Assembly: GCA_007131745.1 (NCBI GenBank)
Contig: SLPX01000089.1
Span: 1-19,693 of the forward strand
Direction: 5' to 3'
Origin: Myxococcales bacterium
GTDB taxonomy: Bacteria; Myxococcota; Polyangia; HGW-17; SLPX01
DNA length: 19,693 bases
Shown here: piece after piece, positions 8,118 through 15,549 of the stretch
How positions within the stretch are numbered: the stretch's first letter is position 1
Layout: each line of letters opens with the position of its first letter
Notes under the pieces: model-generated
Databases searched by the model: none
What the model was told of the DNA's origin: nothing
The model's input: the letters and a program-made list of their open reading frames with translations, nothing else
Translations under genes and position numbers: made by a program

Positions 8118-9710
8118 ATGCTTGTTGTAATCAGCGACCTCCATTTCATGGAAGATCCGTATCTCAAGGACAGAAATCCCGATTCGAAAGCGCTCCGGCT
8201 TTTTTTCAGCCAGATTGCTCGGACAGGAAAGGAAAAGGATGTAAAAGAAATCCTGATCGTTTTGAACGGAGACATTTTTGACCACATCCGGTCGGAAAAG
8301 TGGCTTGAGCCCGACGATGAGGGACTCACCTACAAGCCGTATCAGATGGTGGATGTCAATAATGGGGATGTTCTGCCCGCCGAGGTTGAGCAAAAAGCCT
8401 TTGAGATTCACAAAGCAATAGAGAGTGACTCCCGGGTACGTCCTTCTCTTGAATTGTTTCGGTCGATAGCCCATGGAGAAGACGATATTTTCAGGGATGG
8501 TCCGCAGCCAAGATTTCTATACATTCCGGGAACTTCCGACCGGCTGGCGAATCTCTCCCCCGGGATAAACCGGAGTATCAGGGAATTGCTGAATCTCCCG
8601 ATTTCGGATTCTTCGGATTCCGAACGCTCGGTCACCCCTTTTCCCAACAGCCTGCTTTTCGCAGAAGGTCTTCCTGACAACTATCCGCGGGCGGAAGAAG
8701 AATTGGGGTTGGATCCCGGAAGCCTGGACTATGCCCTGCTTGTCCAGCACGGCCATGAATACGATTGGCTTTCCAGTGAGTACAATCTGGACGACAATAT
8801 TTTGGGGAGGATTCCAGAACCGACCGACAGCCATCTTTATGCAATCAGTCCGATTTCAGACTTCATCGCGATTGACCTTGTGATGCGGCTGGCTAGGGAT
8901 TTCCTGGAAGAGTGCGGGGGAGACACGGCCGCTCTGATTCCAAGAAATCAGGCTATATATCGCTGTCTTCTTGATGCACAGGATGTGAGGCCGCAGCTCA
9001 GGGTCCTCCAGTACCTTATGTGGAGACTTGAAGGAGGTCCATGGGAACAGGTGCGTCACCTCGTGAGAAGAATCTTGAAAGATGCGCTTAAGCATCCCCG
9101 GCTTAAAAGCTGGCTGCACAGTCATGATCGCCCTTGGTTTCCGGATCGAGCCGACAAGATCCGAGCGGCCCTGGCTGCATTCAGGCGTGTGGGTGACGCA
9201 ATGCCTGATTCTTTTCTTGCGGCCATGGCGCAGAAGATTTCAAGGCGAACCATTCCCGACAAGGCTCCCGTGGATCTGATACGCAAAGACCCGATTTGGA
9301 AGTGTGATGAAATTCATACGCTGTGTCACGGACACTTCCATGACCCGTCGAACTACAATCTGGCCGTGATTGACGGGAACCCTAAAACCGCGGTTGGAAC
9401 CGGAACATGGAGAAGGACCCATCAACTCTGTCTTGACGAACTTTCGCACATGACCGTAAGATCCATGAATTACGCGATTTTCTACCGACCGGAAGAACAG
9501 ACCAAGGATGTAGGTTACCGTATCGAGTTCTGGAGGGGGCGAAGCATCTCTCAAAAACCCGGTGAATCCGGATCTGCTCTGGATGACGGGGAAGATGAAA
9601 ACGGCGATGTGGAAAACAGCGGGAACGGAGACATGGAAACATTCGACCAGGAAGAAAACGAAGGGGTTGAAGAAACCGGCGCTCACGACAAAAAGGATTC
9701 CGGTTCATGA
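8118..9710 (+). CDS. Calcineurin-like metallophosphoesterase with acidic C-terminal tail
   Basis: 530 residues from the ATG at 8118. The frame is open further upstream, but MLVVISDLHF puts the first metal motif at the very N-terminus, as usual, and GGAG lies 10 nt before. The metal-binding motifs of the calcineurin-like superfamily are visible in order: D7-x-H9, G51-D52 (LNGDIFDH), a GNHD-like site altered to GTSD (YIPGTSDRLAN), HGHEYD, and G405-H406-F407-H408. The middle region is much longer than in small phosphodiesterases and contains no domain I know. The final roughly 50 residues are a Glu/Asp/Gly-rich low-complexity tail. Substrate is unknown (phosphomonoester, diester or nucleotide). 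No signal peptide, so cytoplasmic. The stop overlaps the next gene by 4 nt. Confidence 0.85.
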   Translation: MLVVISDLHFMEDPYLKDRNPDSKALRLFFSQIARTGKEKDVKEILIVLNGDIFDHIRSEKWLEPDDEGLTYKPYQMVDVNNGDVLPAEVEQKAFEIHKAIESDSRVRPSLELFRSIAHGEDDIFRDGPQPRFLYIPGTSDRLANLSPGINRSIRELLNLPISDSSDSERSVTPFPNSLLFAEGLPDNYPRAEEELGLDPGSLDYALLVQHGHEYDWLSSEYNLDDNILGRIPEPTDSHLYAISPISDFIAIDLVMRLARDFLEECGGDTAALIPRNQAIYRCLLDAQDVRPQLRVLQYLMWRLEGGPWEQVRHLVRRILKDALKHPRLKSWLHSHDRPWFPDRADKIRAALAAFRRVGDAMPDSFLAAMAQKISRRTIPDKAPVDLIRKDPIWKCDEIHTLCHGHFHDPSNYNLAVIDGNPKTAVGTGTWRRTHQLCLDELSHMTVRSMNYAIFYRPEEQTKDVGYRIEFWRGRSISQKPGESGSALDDGEDENGDVENSGNGDMETFDQEENEGVEETGAHDKKDSGS

Positions 9711-10777
9711 CCAGAACCGTATTGATTACAGGCGGGGCCGGTTTCATAGGGACAAACCTTTGCCGTTACTGGAGAGGGCAATATCCGGAAGATCGCTTGG
9801 TCGTGTTGGACAAGCTCACATATGCAGTTGATTCAGCAAACCTGGAAGGACTTGGATTGGATTTTGACACAGGGCTGCGTTCACGCGGAGAACCGATTTC
9901 CGTGTCGACCTCGTGTTTTAGGTTTGAACAAGGCGACATAACGGATGAAAAGGTAGTTCGGAAAATCTTTCAATCGGAAGACATCGAAATCGTGATACAT
10001 TTGGCCGCGGAGTCACACGTGGATCGTTCCATTGAAAACCCAGCCGTGTTTCTCGACACGAATGTGAAAGGAACATTCATTCTTCTGCAAACCAGCCTTG
10101 ATGTGTCTAAAAACAGGTGTGAAAAGGGGAGAAAGGGTGGATCGCTTCGTTTTGTCCATGTTTCAACGGATGAAGTTTTCGGAAGTTTGGAGGTTTCGGA
10201 ACCTCCTTTCACGGAATCTTCGCCTTACAGACCGAATTCGCCGTACGCAGCATCCAAGGCTGCCGCCGACCATCTTGTCAGGGCTTATCACAAGACTTAT
10301 GCGCTAAACACTGTCATTACGAACTGTTCCAATAACTACGGACCCTACCAACATAGTGAAAAACTCGTGCCGCTGATGATACGCAACATCGCTCGAAAAA
10401 GGTCGTTGCCGGTATACGGAGACGGTGCCAACATAAGGGACTGGATTCATGTCGAGGATCACTGTCGTGGTTTGGCCGAGGTCGCACTCAAGGGTGAACC
10501 CGGCGAAACCTACAACATCGGGGCCGGGAATGAACAGTCCAATATCGACCTGGTGGAGTTGATCTGCGACATGTCGGACAAAGCGCTTAAACGTTCCACG
10601 GGAGAAAGCCGTAAACTTATCCGATTCGTCAAGGATCGCGCCGGACATGACAGGCGCTATGCGGTGGACAGTTCCAGGATTCGTGAAAAGCTGAATTGGA
10701 AACCGGAACGTATTTTTTTAAAGGGACTGGAAGAAACCGTGGAATGGTACCTGTCCAAAATGAGCCATGTCGATTGA
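9707..10777 (+). CDS. rfbB: dTDP-glucose 4,6-dehydratase
   Basis: 356 residues, close to the family norm. The enzyme converts dTDP-glucose to dTDP-4-keto-6-deoxyglucose, the second step of dTDP-rhamnose and other deoxysugar routes for surface polysaccharide. Visible features: NAD motif GGAGFIG (9-15), VLDKLTYA, HLAAESHVDRSI (98-109), the catalytic triad region STDEVFG (T154, D155, E156), Y180 and K184 in SPYAASK, NCSNNYGPYQ, and RDWIHVEDH with PGHDRRYA. Around residues 51-70 there is a short insertion (FDTGLRSRGEPISV) compared with the usual enzyme. The ATG overlaps the preceding stop (ATGA), so it is translationally coupled to the phosphoesterase. No rmlA, rmlC or rmlD gene is in the window. 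Confidence 0.93.
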   Translation: MTRTVLITGGAGFIGTNLCRYWRGQYPEDRLVVLDKLTYAVDSANLEGLGLDFDTGLRSRGEPISVSTSCFRFEQGDITDEKVVRKIFQSEDIEIVIHLAAESHVDRSIENPAVFLDTNVKGTFILLQTSLDVSKNRCEKGRKGGSLRFVHVSTDEVFGSLEVSEPPFTESSPYRPNSPYAASKAAADHLVRAYHKTYALNTVITNCSNNYGPYQHSEKLVPLMIRNIARKRSLPVYGDGANIRDWIHVEDHCRGLAEVALKGEPGETYNIGAGNEQSNIDLVELICDMSDKALKRSTGESRKLIRFVKDRAGHDRRYAVDSSRIREKLNWKPERIFLKGLEETVEWYLSKMSHVD

Positions 10778-10874
10778 TGGCTTCTCACAGGTTGCGAAAA
10801 AGGGATGCGTTACCAGAATAATACTTGTACGAACCGTAGAATGAAAAAGACCGAGACTGATTGAAAGACTGTCC

Positions 10875-12056
10875 ATGAACAAAGTATTGGTTCTGGGAGC
10901 CGGCCGCCAGGGAAAAGCAGCTATTTACGACCTTGAACAAAGTTCTGCCGTCGACCGGATAATTGCGGCCGATAACAAGGCGGACAAGCGAAGGAGAGTT
11001 TTCGAAAAGGAACCTCACTTCAAAAAAACCGAGGTCGTGCATGTTGACGCTTCCGTGGAAGAAAACACGGCTCGACTTTTAGAGCAATATCGGCCCGAAG
11101 TAGTGATATGCATGCTTCCCCCGCACATGGCGCCTCCGGTGGCTCGCTCGGCCATGGAGAGAGAGATTCATTTTGTAGGGGTAAGCGAAGCCTCGGAAAT
11201 CAGTGACCTCCACGAAGAGGCAGTAAAGCGGAAAGTCAGCCTGCTGCCGGAAATGGGCATGGATCCGGGAATTGACCTCATTTTGGGGAGGTTGGCTCTG
11301 GATGAGCTGGACACTGTCTGGGGGCTTCATTCATACGCTGGTGGGATTCCGGATGCACGAGCTTGCTTGGACAACCCGATTGGATACAAAATTTCGTGGA
11401 CGTTTGAAGGTGTGTTGGAGTCATACACTCGGCCGGCGAGCCTTCTTAGGGAGGGCAGGGAAATTAGGATCGAGGGAAAAAACATCTTTGATCCCGAACA
11501 CGTCCATGCCATTGAGATTCCTGAACTGGGTGTCTTGGAAGCGTTTCCGAACGGTGATGCACTTCATTATGCGAAAATGTACGGGATGGACGGAGGTTCA
11601 AAAGACGTGGGGCGGTTCACCTTGAGGTGGCCCGGACATTGCGATTTCTGGCGTACCATGTCAACCCTGGGTTTTTTGGAAGACAAGCCCGTGGAGATCC
11701 AGGGAAAAGAAATCTCTCCTGTTGAATTTCTTGTTAACCATCTCGGACCCAGGCTGCAATTCCGGAAAAACGAAAGAGATGTGGCAATTCTGAAAGCCCA
11801 GGCATGGGGTTTCCGCTCCGGCAAACCCATAAAAGCCGCCTACAGCATGGTCGATACTCGGGATGTAAGTACTGGTTTTTTTGCGATGAACAGAACAGCG
11901 GGATTCGCCGCGAGTATTGGCGCTCAAATGATTCTCTCCGGCGAAATCCGATCCAAGGGGGTGCTCTCGCCGGTAAGGGACGTTCCGCCCAACAAGTTTC
12001 TTTTCGAACTTGAAAAAAGAAACATCAACGTTGATCGCAGGATCACCGAAGAGTAG
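10875..12056 (+). CDS. Saccharopine/lysine-6-dehydrogenase-like oxidoreductase
   Basis: 393 residues. Rossmann N-terminus with GAGRQG (8-13), IIAADNKADK, VVICMLPPHMA, then E126-M-G-M-D-P-G-I-D (LLPEMGMDPGIDLILGRLAL), HSYAGGIP and NPIGYKISWTFEG. These are characteristic of saccharopine reductase and lysine 6-dehydrogenase proteins. The likely chemistry is NAD(P)-dependent oxidation or reduction at a lysine-derived imine, but the precise substrate cannot be read from sequence. It lies 97 nt after rfbB on the same strand, perhaps with its own promoter, and has a weak GAAAG ribosome binding site. It converges with the lipoprotein gene ending at 12071, with 14 bases between. It is the second member of this superfamily in the window, but not a close copy of the first. 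Confidence 0.87.
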   Translation: MNKVLVLGAGRQGKAAIYDLEQSSAVDRIIAADNKADKRRRVFEKEPHFKKTEVVHVDASVEENTARLLEQYRPEVVICMLPPHMAPPVARSAMEREIHFVGVSEASEISDLHEEAVKRKVSLLPEMGMDPGIDLILGRLALDELDTVWGLHSYAGGIPDARACLDNPIGYKISWTFEGVLESYTRPASLLREGREIRIEGKNIFDPEHVHAIEIPELGVLEAFPNGDALHYAKMYGMDGGSKDVGRFTLRWPGHCDFWRTMSTLGFLEDKPVEIQGKEISPVEFLVNHLGPRLQFRKNERDVAILKAQAWGFRSGKPIKAAYSMVDTRDVSTGFFAMNRTAGFAASIGAQMILSGEIRSKGVLSPVRDVPPNKFLFELEKRNINVDRRITEE

Positions 12057-12070
12057 ACATCGCCCCATTT

Positions 12071-12871
12071 TCAGTCCAAGGGTTCCAGGTGCCTGGCATA
12101 AACTCCGTCAACATCTCCTCCGTTGCTTACTGGATCCTTTACGAAATTCTCACCCGTGTCCGGATTGATGAGCGTGGGAGCGCACACAAGTTTAAGATAT
12201 ACAAACCCCTCTTCGCGAATCGCCTGCGCTTCACCACCGTCTTCCGGGAGATCCGAAAGGTCGAAATGATCTCCACCGGCCGAGTCGGGATCAAAAGGAT
12301 CCACCGGGTTATTCTCTTCGTGAAACATCACGGGGTTTACGCCTGCAAATCCACGCCAGTGTTCGGGATTGTTGGAATAAACCGTTTCGTTCGGCGCAGT
12401 GTAGTCATGTGGAAATGGAACCCAGTCGACTCCGTTTCGGGATAAAAACACAACCATCTGTTCCATGAAAACAGAGGTGCTCCCCGATATTCTGAAGGGA
12501 TTTTCAAACACGACAAAATCCGCGCCGGGACCGTTTGTAACCCGTCTGCCGCTCCATGAAAGAATGATGTAAGCATCTTCCGGCGGTTCAAGAGAAAGCT
12601 GCGCTACATCACTACTGCCGCAACCTTCCCCGCACCCTCTTACTCCGTTTACCGCCAGCTCGGGATCCGACACATCAGGATCAACCCCCGGAGCTGCAAC
12701 CACGGTGTCGGCATACTCTCCTTCCCAATCTCTTTCTTGCCCACCTCCACCGTCCATCTCGCACATCCCGCTGTCTCCGCATACCGCGGCCGACTCACAT
12801 CCCGCGGCCGGAAATACAATCGCCAAGACGATCGAAACAACGCTCAGACATCTTGAACACACACTCTTCAT
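12071..12871 (-). CDS. Surface lipoprotein, possible fourth component of the B12 locus
   Basis: About 266 residues from the ATG at 12871. MKSVCSRCLSVVSIVLAIVFPAAGC is a signal peptide ending in a lipobox-like PAAGC. The frame stays open to a TTG at 12949 that would add 26 basic residues; neither start has a ribosome binding site, and I prefer the ATG because it gives a normal lipoprotein signal. The mature part has VNGVRGCGEGCGSSDVAQL, GPGADFVVFENPF, a FMEQMVVFLSRNGVDWVPFP strand and an Asp-rich DPDSAGGDHFDLSDL stretch. From memory this matches a class of 'cell surface protein' found in Bacteroidota next to BtuB/BtuG-type receptors. It is divergent from the riboswitch and so not directly under it. 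Role inferred: outer-membrane surface protein, perhaps a ligand or B12 binder. Confidence 0.72.
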   Translation of the reverse strand: MKSVCSRCLSVVSIVLAIVFPAAGCESAAVCGDSGMCEMDGGGGQERDWEGEYADTVVAAPGVDPDVSDPELAVNGVRGCGEGCGSSDVAQLSLEPPEDAYIILSWSGRRVTNGPGADFVVFENPFRISGSTSVFMEQMVVFLSRNGVDWVPFPHDYTAPNETVYSNNPEHWRGFAGVNPVMFHEENNPVDPFDPDSAGGDHFDLSDLPEDGGEAQAIREEGFVYLKLVCAPTLINPDTGENFVKDPVSNGGDVDGVYARHLEPLD

Positions 12872-12938
12872 GCGTGAACGTTTAACTTTTTGAACTGTTT
12901 CAGCAACCCGTATTTTGTGTTTTTTCCCATTTTTGTGT

Positions 12939-12967
12939 TTGACATCCAAACCCGAGCGTAGTCAACT
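12939..12967 (+). promoter_or_regulatory. Possible promoter of the cobalamin riboswitch transcript
   Basis: A perfect TTGACA at 12939-12944 is followed after 17 nt by TCAACT, a poor -10 match (3/6). Transcription would start just before the first riboswitch helix at 12995, which is the right place. It overlaps the region upstream of the divergent lipoprotein gene. Suggestive only. Confidence 0.3.
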
Positions 12968-12994
12968 GCCCGAAAATAACGGTTTGCATTTGAG

Positions 12995-13273
12995 CCTGGG
13001 TGGAAGAAAGGAAAGTTTCTTCCTGGGAAGCCGGTAAGGGCTGACTGGATCGGCGTTCATTGTGAGCGTGTTTTTGAGTCAGCCCTGTAAGAGTCCGGCG
13101 CGGCCCCCGCCACTGTAACCGGGTACGGAAGCAGCTACCTCGGAAAAGCCCGTCACCTGAGATGGTCGATTTCGAGGGAACAGCCACTGGCGACAAGGAG
13201 GATCGGTTTTCCGGTCGTGTCGCCGGGAAGGCGCTGCCGATGGAAGATCCGGAAGCCAGTAGACCGACCCAGG
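12995..13273 (+). ncRNA. Cobalamin (B12) riboswitch
   Basis: All signature blocks of the AdoCbl/cobalamin riboswitch are present in order. The outer stem P1 pairs CCTGGGT (12995-13001) with ACCCAGG (13267-13273). GAGTCCGGCG lies at 13091-13100. The core GCCCCCGCCACTGTAACC is at 13103-13120, followed by AAAGCCCGTCACCTG (13144-13158), GCCACTGG (13183-13190), GCCGGGAAGGCG and the B12 box GGAAGCCAGTAGACC (13251-13265). A perfect extra hairpin GGCGACA/TGTCGCC (13189-13195 with 13218-13224) fits the peripheral arm. Cobalamin binding would repress the downstream TonB receptor and its surface lipoproteins. No run-of-T terminator follows; a Shine-Dalgarno-masking hairpin is listed separately. Confidence 0.95.
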
Positions 13274-13337
13274 TTCCGGTTCCGGCCTCCGGGGTGGAGG
13301 AAACGGCTCCGGGATGCCGGTCTCGGTATCCTTGTTC

Positions 13338-13398
13338 CCGCTTCTGCTAGACACCATGTTTTCCCCGGACCGGATTTTTTCCGCCGGAGAAGAAGCGG
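13338..13398 (+). promoter_or_regulatory. Putative Shine-Dalgarno sequestering hairpin (riboswitch expression platform)
   Basis: CCGCTTCT (13338-13345) is fully complementary to AGAAGCGG (13391-13398), which contains part of the purine-rich ribosome binding site GGAGAAGAAG and the first base of the GTG start. Inside this stem, CCGG (13365-13368) and CGGA (13371-13374) can pair with CCGG (13384-13387) and TCCG (13380-13383) around a T-rich loop. The structure would hide the ribosome binding site. How it competes with the aptamer cannot be decided by eye. Confidence 0.45.
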
Positions 13399-15545
13399 TG
13401 CAATCATCCATCCGACAAAATCGAACGACCGGAAGATTCGAGCGAATCTTGCGCTCGATTTCGATCTATCTTGTCGCCGCTCTTTTGATTCGTTTCGCTA
13501 TCCCGTTTTCCCGCGCTAACGGAAAGCCGATCGAGCTGGATCCGATCGACGTAGAAGGAAAAGAGAGGGAACCTGAATCCGCGGATGGAGTCGACACCGC
13601 TTTTACAACCGTTATTCCAGCTTTTCAGCATGCCTTGGAGGGATTCGACGCAGCTCAGGCGTTGAGCCGAACCGTCGGGGTGGGCGCAAGGAGATCGGGC
13701 GGGCTCGGAGATTACACCGCGGTCCTGATCAGAGGTTCGAGCGCTCAGCAGGTCGGGGTTTTTCTGGACGGCGTGCCGATATCGGGAGGATACGGAAACC
13801 TCATCGATCTTTCGCTTTTCCCCCTGCTTTCAATTTCGCGCATCGAAGTTTTCAGATCCATGTTGCCCGCTGAATTCGGCTCAGAGGGAATCGGCGGAGC
13901 GATAAACCTCATACCATCGGACTCCAGTCGACAAACCATGACCAGACTCATGGGAGCGTTCGGTTCGTATGGTTTGAGCCGGGTCGGATTCGCTCAGACC
14001 GGGGGAAAAGGAAGACTGACCTATTCGGCAAACGTTTCCCTGGAGTCCTGGATCGGCGATTTTCCGTTTTATTCAGATAACGGCACACCATACAACACGC
14101 TGGATGATCGGACAGTCAGAAGGCTGAACAACGACACCTTGTTGCTGGGAGTGCTGGGATGGATGAGTTGGCAGTTGTGTCCCCTCACCCGATTATCGGT
14201 GCTCGAGAGTTTCGGCCGAAAAGACAAGGGTTTGCCCGGCATTGGCCACAACCAGGCGGCGCTTACCAGGCTTGAATCCATGCACCAGCTCCTGGACGTC
14301 AAGATTGATCGGCGATCTTTTTTGCACACCAGTATCGACGCCATGGCGAGAACGTATTTCCAGCTGTACAGGCAGCGATACAGCGATCCCCAAGGCGAAC
14401 TGGGGGTCGGAGCGCAGGATCAAGTGGACACTTCGTATTCGCTGGGTTTGATCGCCCGGTTTACATGGGCCCCGGATATGCACAACCTGTTTGCATTTAT
14501 CCCCGAATGGCGGTTTGAAACGTACAGCGGCCGGGATCGCATCGGCTCGGGACCTGGAACGGGAGACTTGCCGTCAAGCCGTCGCTACCGTTTCGGCGGA
14601 GCATTGAGAGACCGCGTCCTGCTGGCCGGTGAACGTTTGCGGTTGACTCCCGCCTTAAGATTCGACGCTCTGTACAGTGATGTTTCGGGGGTCTCCCGCA
14701 CCGGCATACCGCTTCAAAATTCCTACGAAAACTTTCTGAGCCCGCGGCTGGGAGTTAGGGTGACGGCGTTTCAAGGACTGGATATCAAGGGCAATATCGG
14801 GCGCTATTTCCGGCCGCCCACCTTGATGGAACTGTTTGGCGACCGTGGAACCGCGGTGGGCAACCCTGATCTCGAATCGGAAAAAAGTGTCGGAGGGGAC
14901 CTGGGCCTGGTCTATCAAAACCATAACATTGCCCCGCTGCTGAACGTATTTACCGCCCAAGCCGCGTTTTTCGGCCGGCGGGTCGATAACCTGATCGGAT
15001 GGGTTCAAAACTCACAGCGAACCGCGATCGCGACCAACATTGCAAATGCTCACATTGCGGGCGCGGAATTTTCCGGAACCGCGGGTTTTTCCATTCACGA
15101 AAACGTGAGCGCGGAGTTATCCGGAAATTACACTTTTCTTTGGACGGCAAACAGGTCCAAAGAACCGCTGCTCGACGGCAACCGTTTGCCCGGGCGCCCA
15201 CTGCACGAAGCATACGCAAGGCTGAAAATATGTTTTGAATGGAAGCAGCTTTCCGTTGCAGCGCATTATGAAGTCCGGCATATCTCTCAAAGCTTTCTGG
15301 ATGAGGCCAATCTTTTTCTGCCTGTGCCGATGCGCACGCTTCACGACGCGGGAATCATCATCAATCCATGGGTCGAGAGAATCACATTGGCCGTCACATT
15401 CAGCAATATCGGCAATCTGAGAACCGAAAACGTGGACGCTCCGGGTTTTACGAACATGGAAAAAATCCCGAGAGCGCTCGCGGATTACGGAGGGTTTCCA
15501 CTTCCCGGGTGGACTTTTCACGTGGCTTTGATCTGGAAGGGTTAG
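13398..15545 (+). CDS. btuB: BtuB-like TonB-dependent outer-membrane cobalamin receptor
   Basis: 715 residues from the GTG at 13398, chosen because GGAGAAGAAG sits 3-8 nt upstream and the protein then has a normal signal peptide (about 20-40, ISIYLVAALLIRFAIPFSRA). ATGs at 13356 and 13314 are also in frame but give a long leader before the signal. A TonB-box-like segment is at 41-51 (NGKPIELDPIDV). The plug domain at about 71-172 shows VGVGARRSGGLGDYTAVLIRG, VFLDGVPI and FGSEGIGGAINL. A beta-barrel of about 22 strands follows, with NGRYFRPPT-like NIGRYFRPPTLMELFGDRG, and the chain ends in an aromatic strand (WTFHVALIWKG). Position directly after a cobalamin riboswitch indicates B12 import across the outer membrane using TonB energy. 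The stop is 4 nt before the next gene. Confidence 0.93.
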   Translation: MQSSIRQNRTTGRFERILRSISIYLVAALLIRFAIPFSRANGKPIELDPIDVEGKEREPESADGVDTAFTTVIPAFQHALEGFDAAQALSRTVGVGARRSGGLGDYTAVLIRGSSAQQVGVFLDGVPISGGYGNLIDLSLFPLLSISRIEVFRSMLPAEFGSEGIGGAINLIPSDSSRQTMTRLMGAFGSYGLSRVGFAQTGGKGRLTYSANVSLESWIGDFPFYSDNGTPYNTLDDRTVRRLNNDTLLLGVLGWMSWQLCPLTRLSVLESFGRKDKGLPGIGHNQAALTRLESMHQLLDVKIDRRSFLHTSIDAMARTYFQLYRQRYSDPQGELGVGAQDQVDTSYSLGLIARFTWAPDMHNLFAFIPEWRFETYSGRDRIGSGPGTGDLPSSRRYRFGGALRDRVLLAGERLRLTPALRFDALYSDVSGVSRTGIPLQNSYENFLSPRLGVRVTAFQGLDIKGNIGRYFRPPTLMELFGDRGTAVGNPDLESEKSVGGDLGLVYQNHNIAPLLNVFTAQAAFFGRRVDNLIGWVQNSQRTAIATNIANAHIAGAEFSGTAGFSIHENVSAELSGNYTFLWTANRSKEPLLDGNRLPGRPLHEAYARLKICFEWKQLSVAAHYEVRHISQSFLDEANLFLPVPMRTLHDAGIIINPWVERITLAVTFSNIGNLRTENVDAPGFTNMEKIPRALADYGGFPLPGWTFHVALIWKG

Positions 15546-15549
15546 CATT

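Noticed and set aside
13314..13397. Upstream ATGs (13314, 13356) as the btuB start
   Set aside because: They place a 28- or 14-residue non-signal stretch before a normal signal peptide; 13356 has no ribosome binding site and the GGAGG before 13314 is 13 nt away, while GTG 13398 has GGAGAAGAAG at good distance. Not fully excluded.
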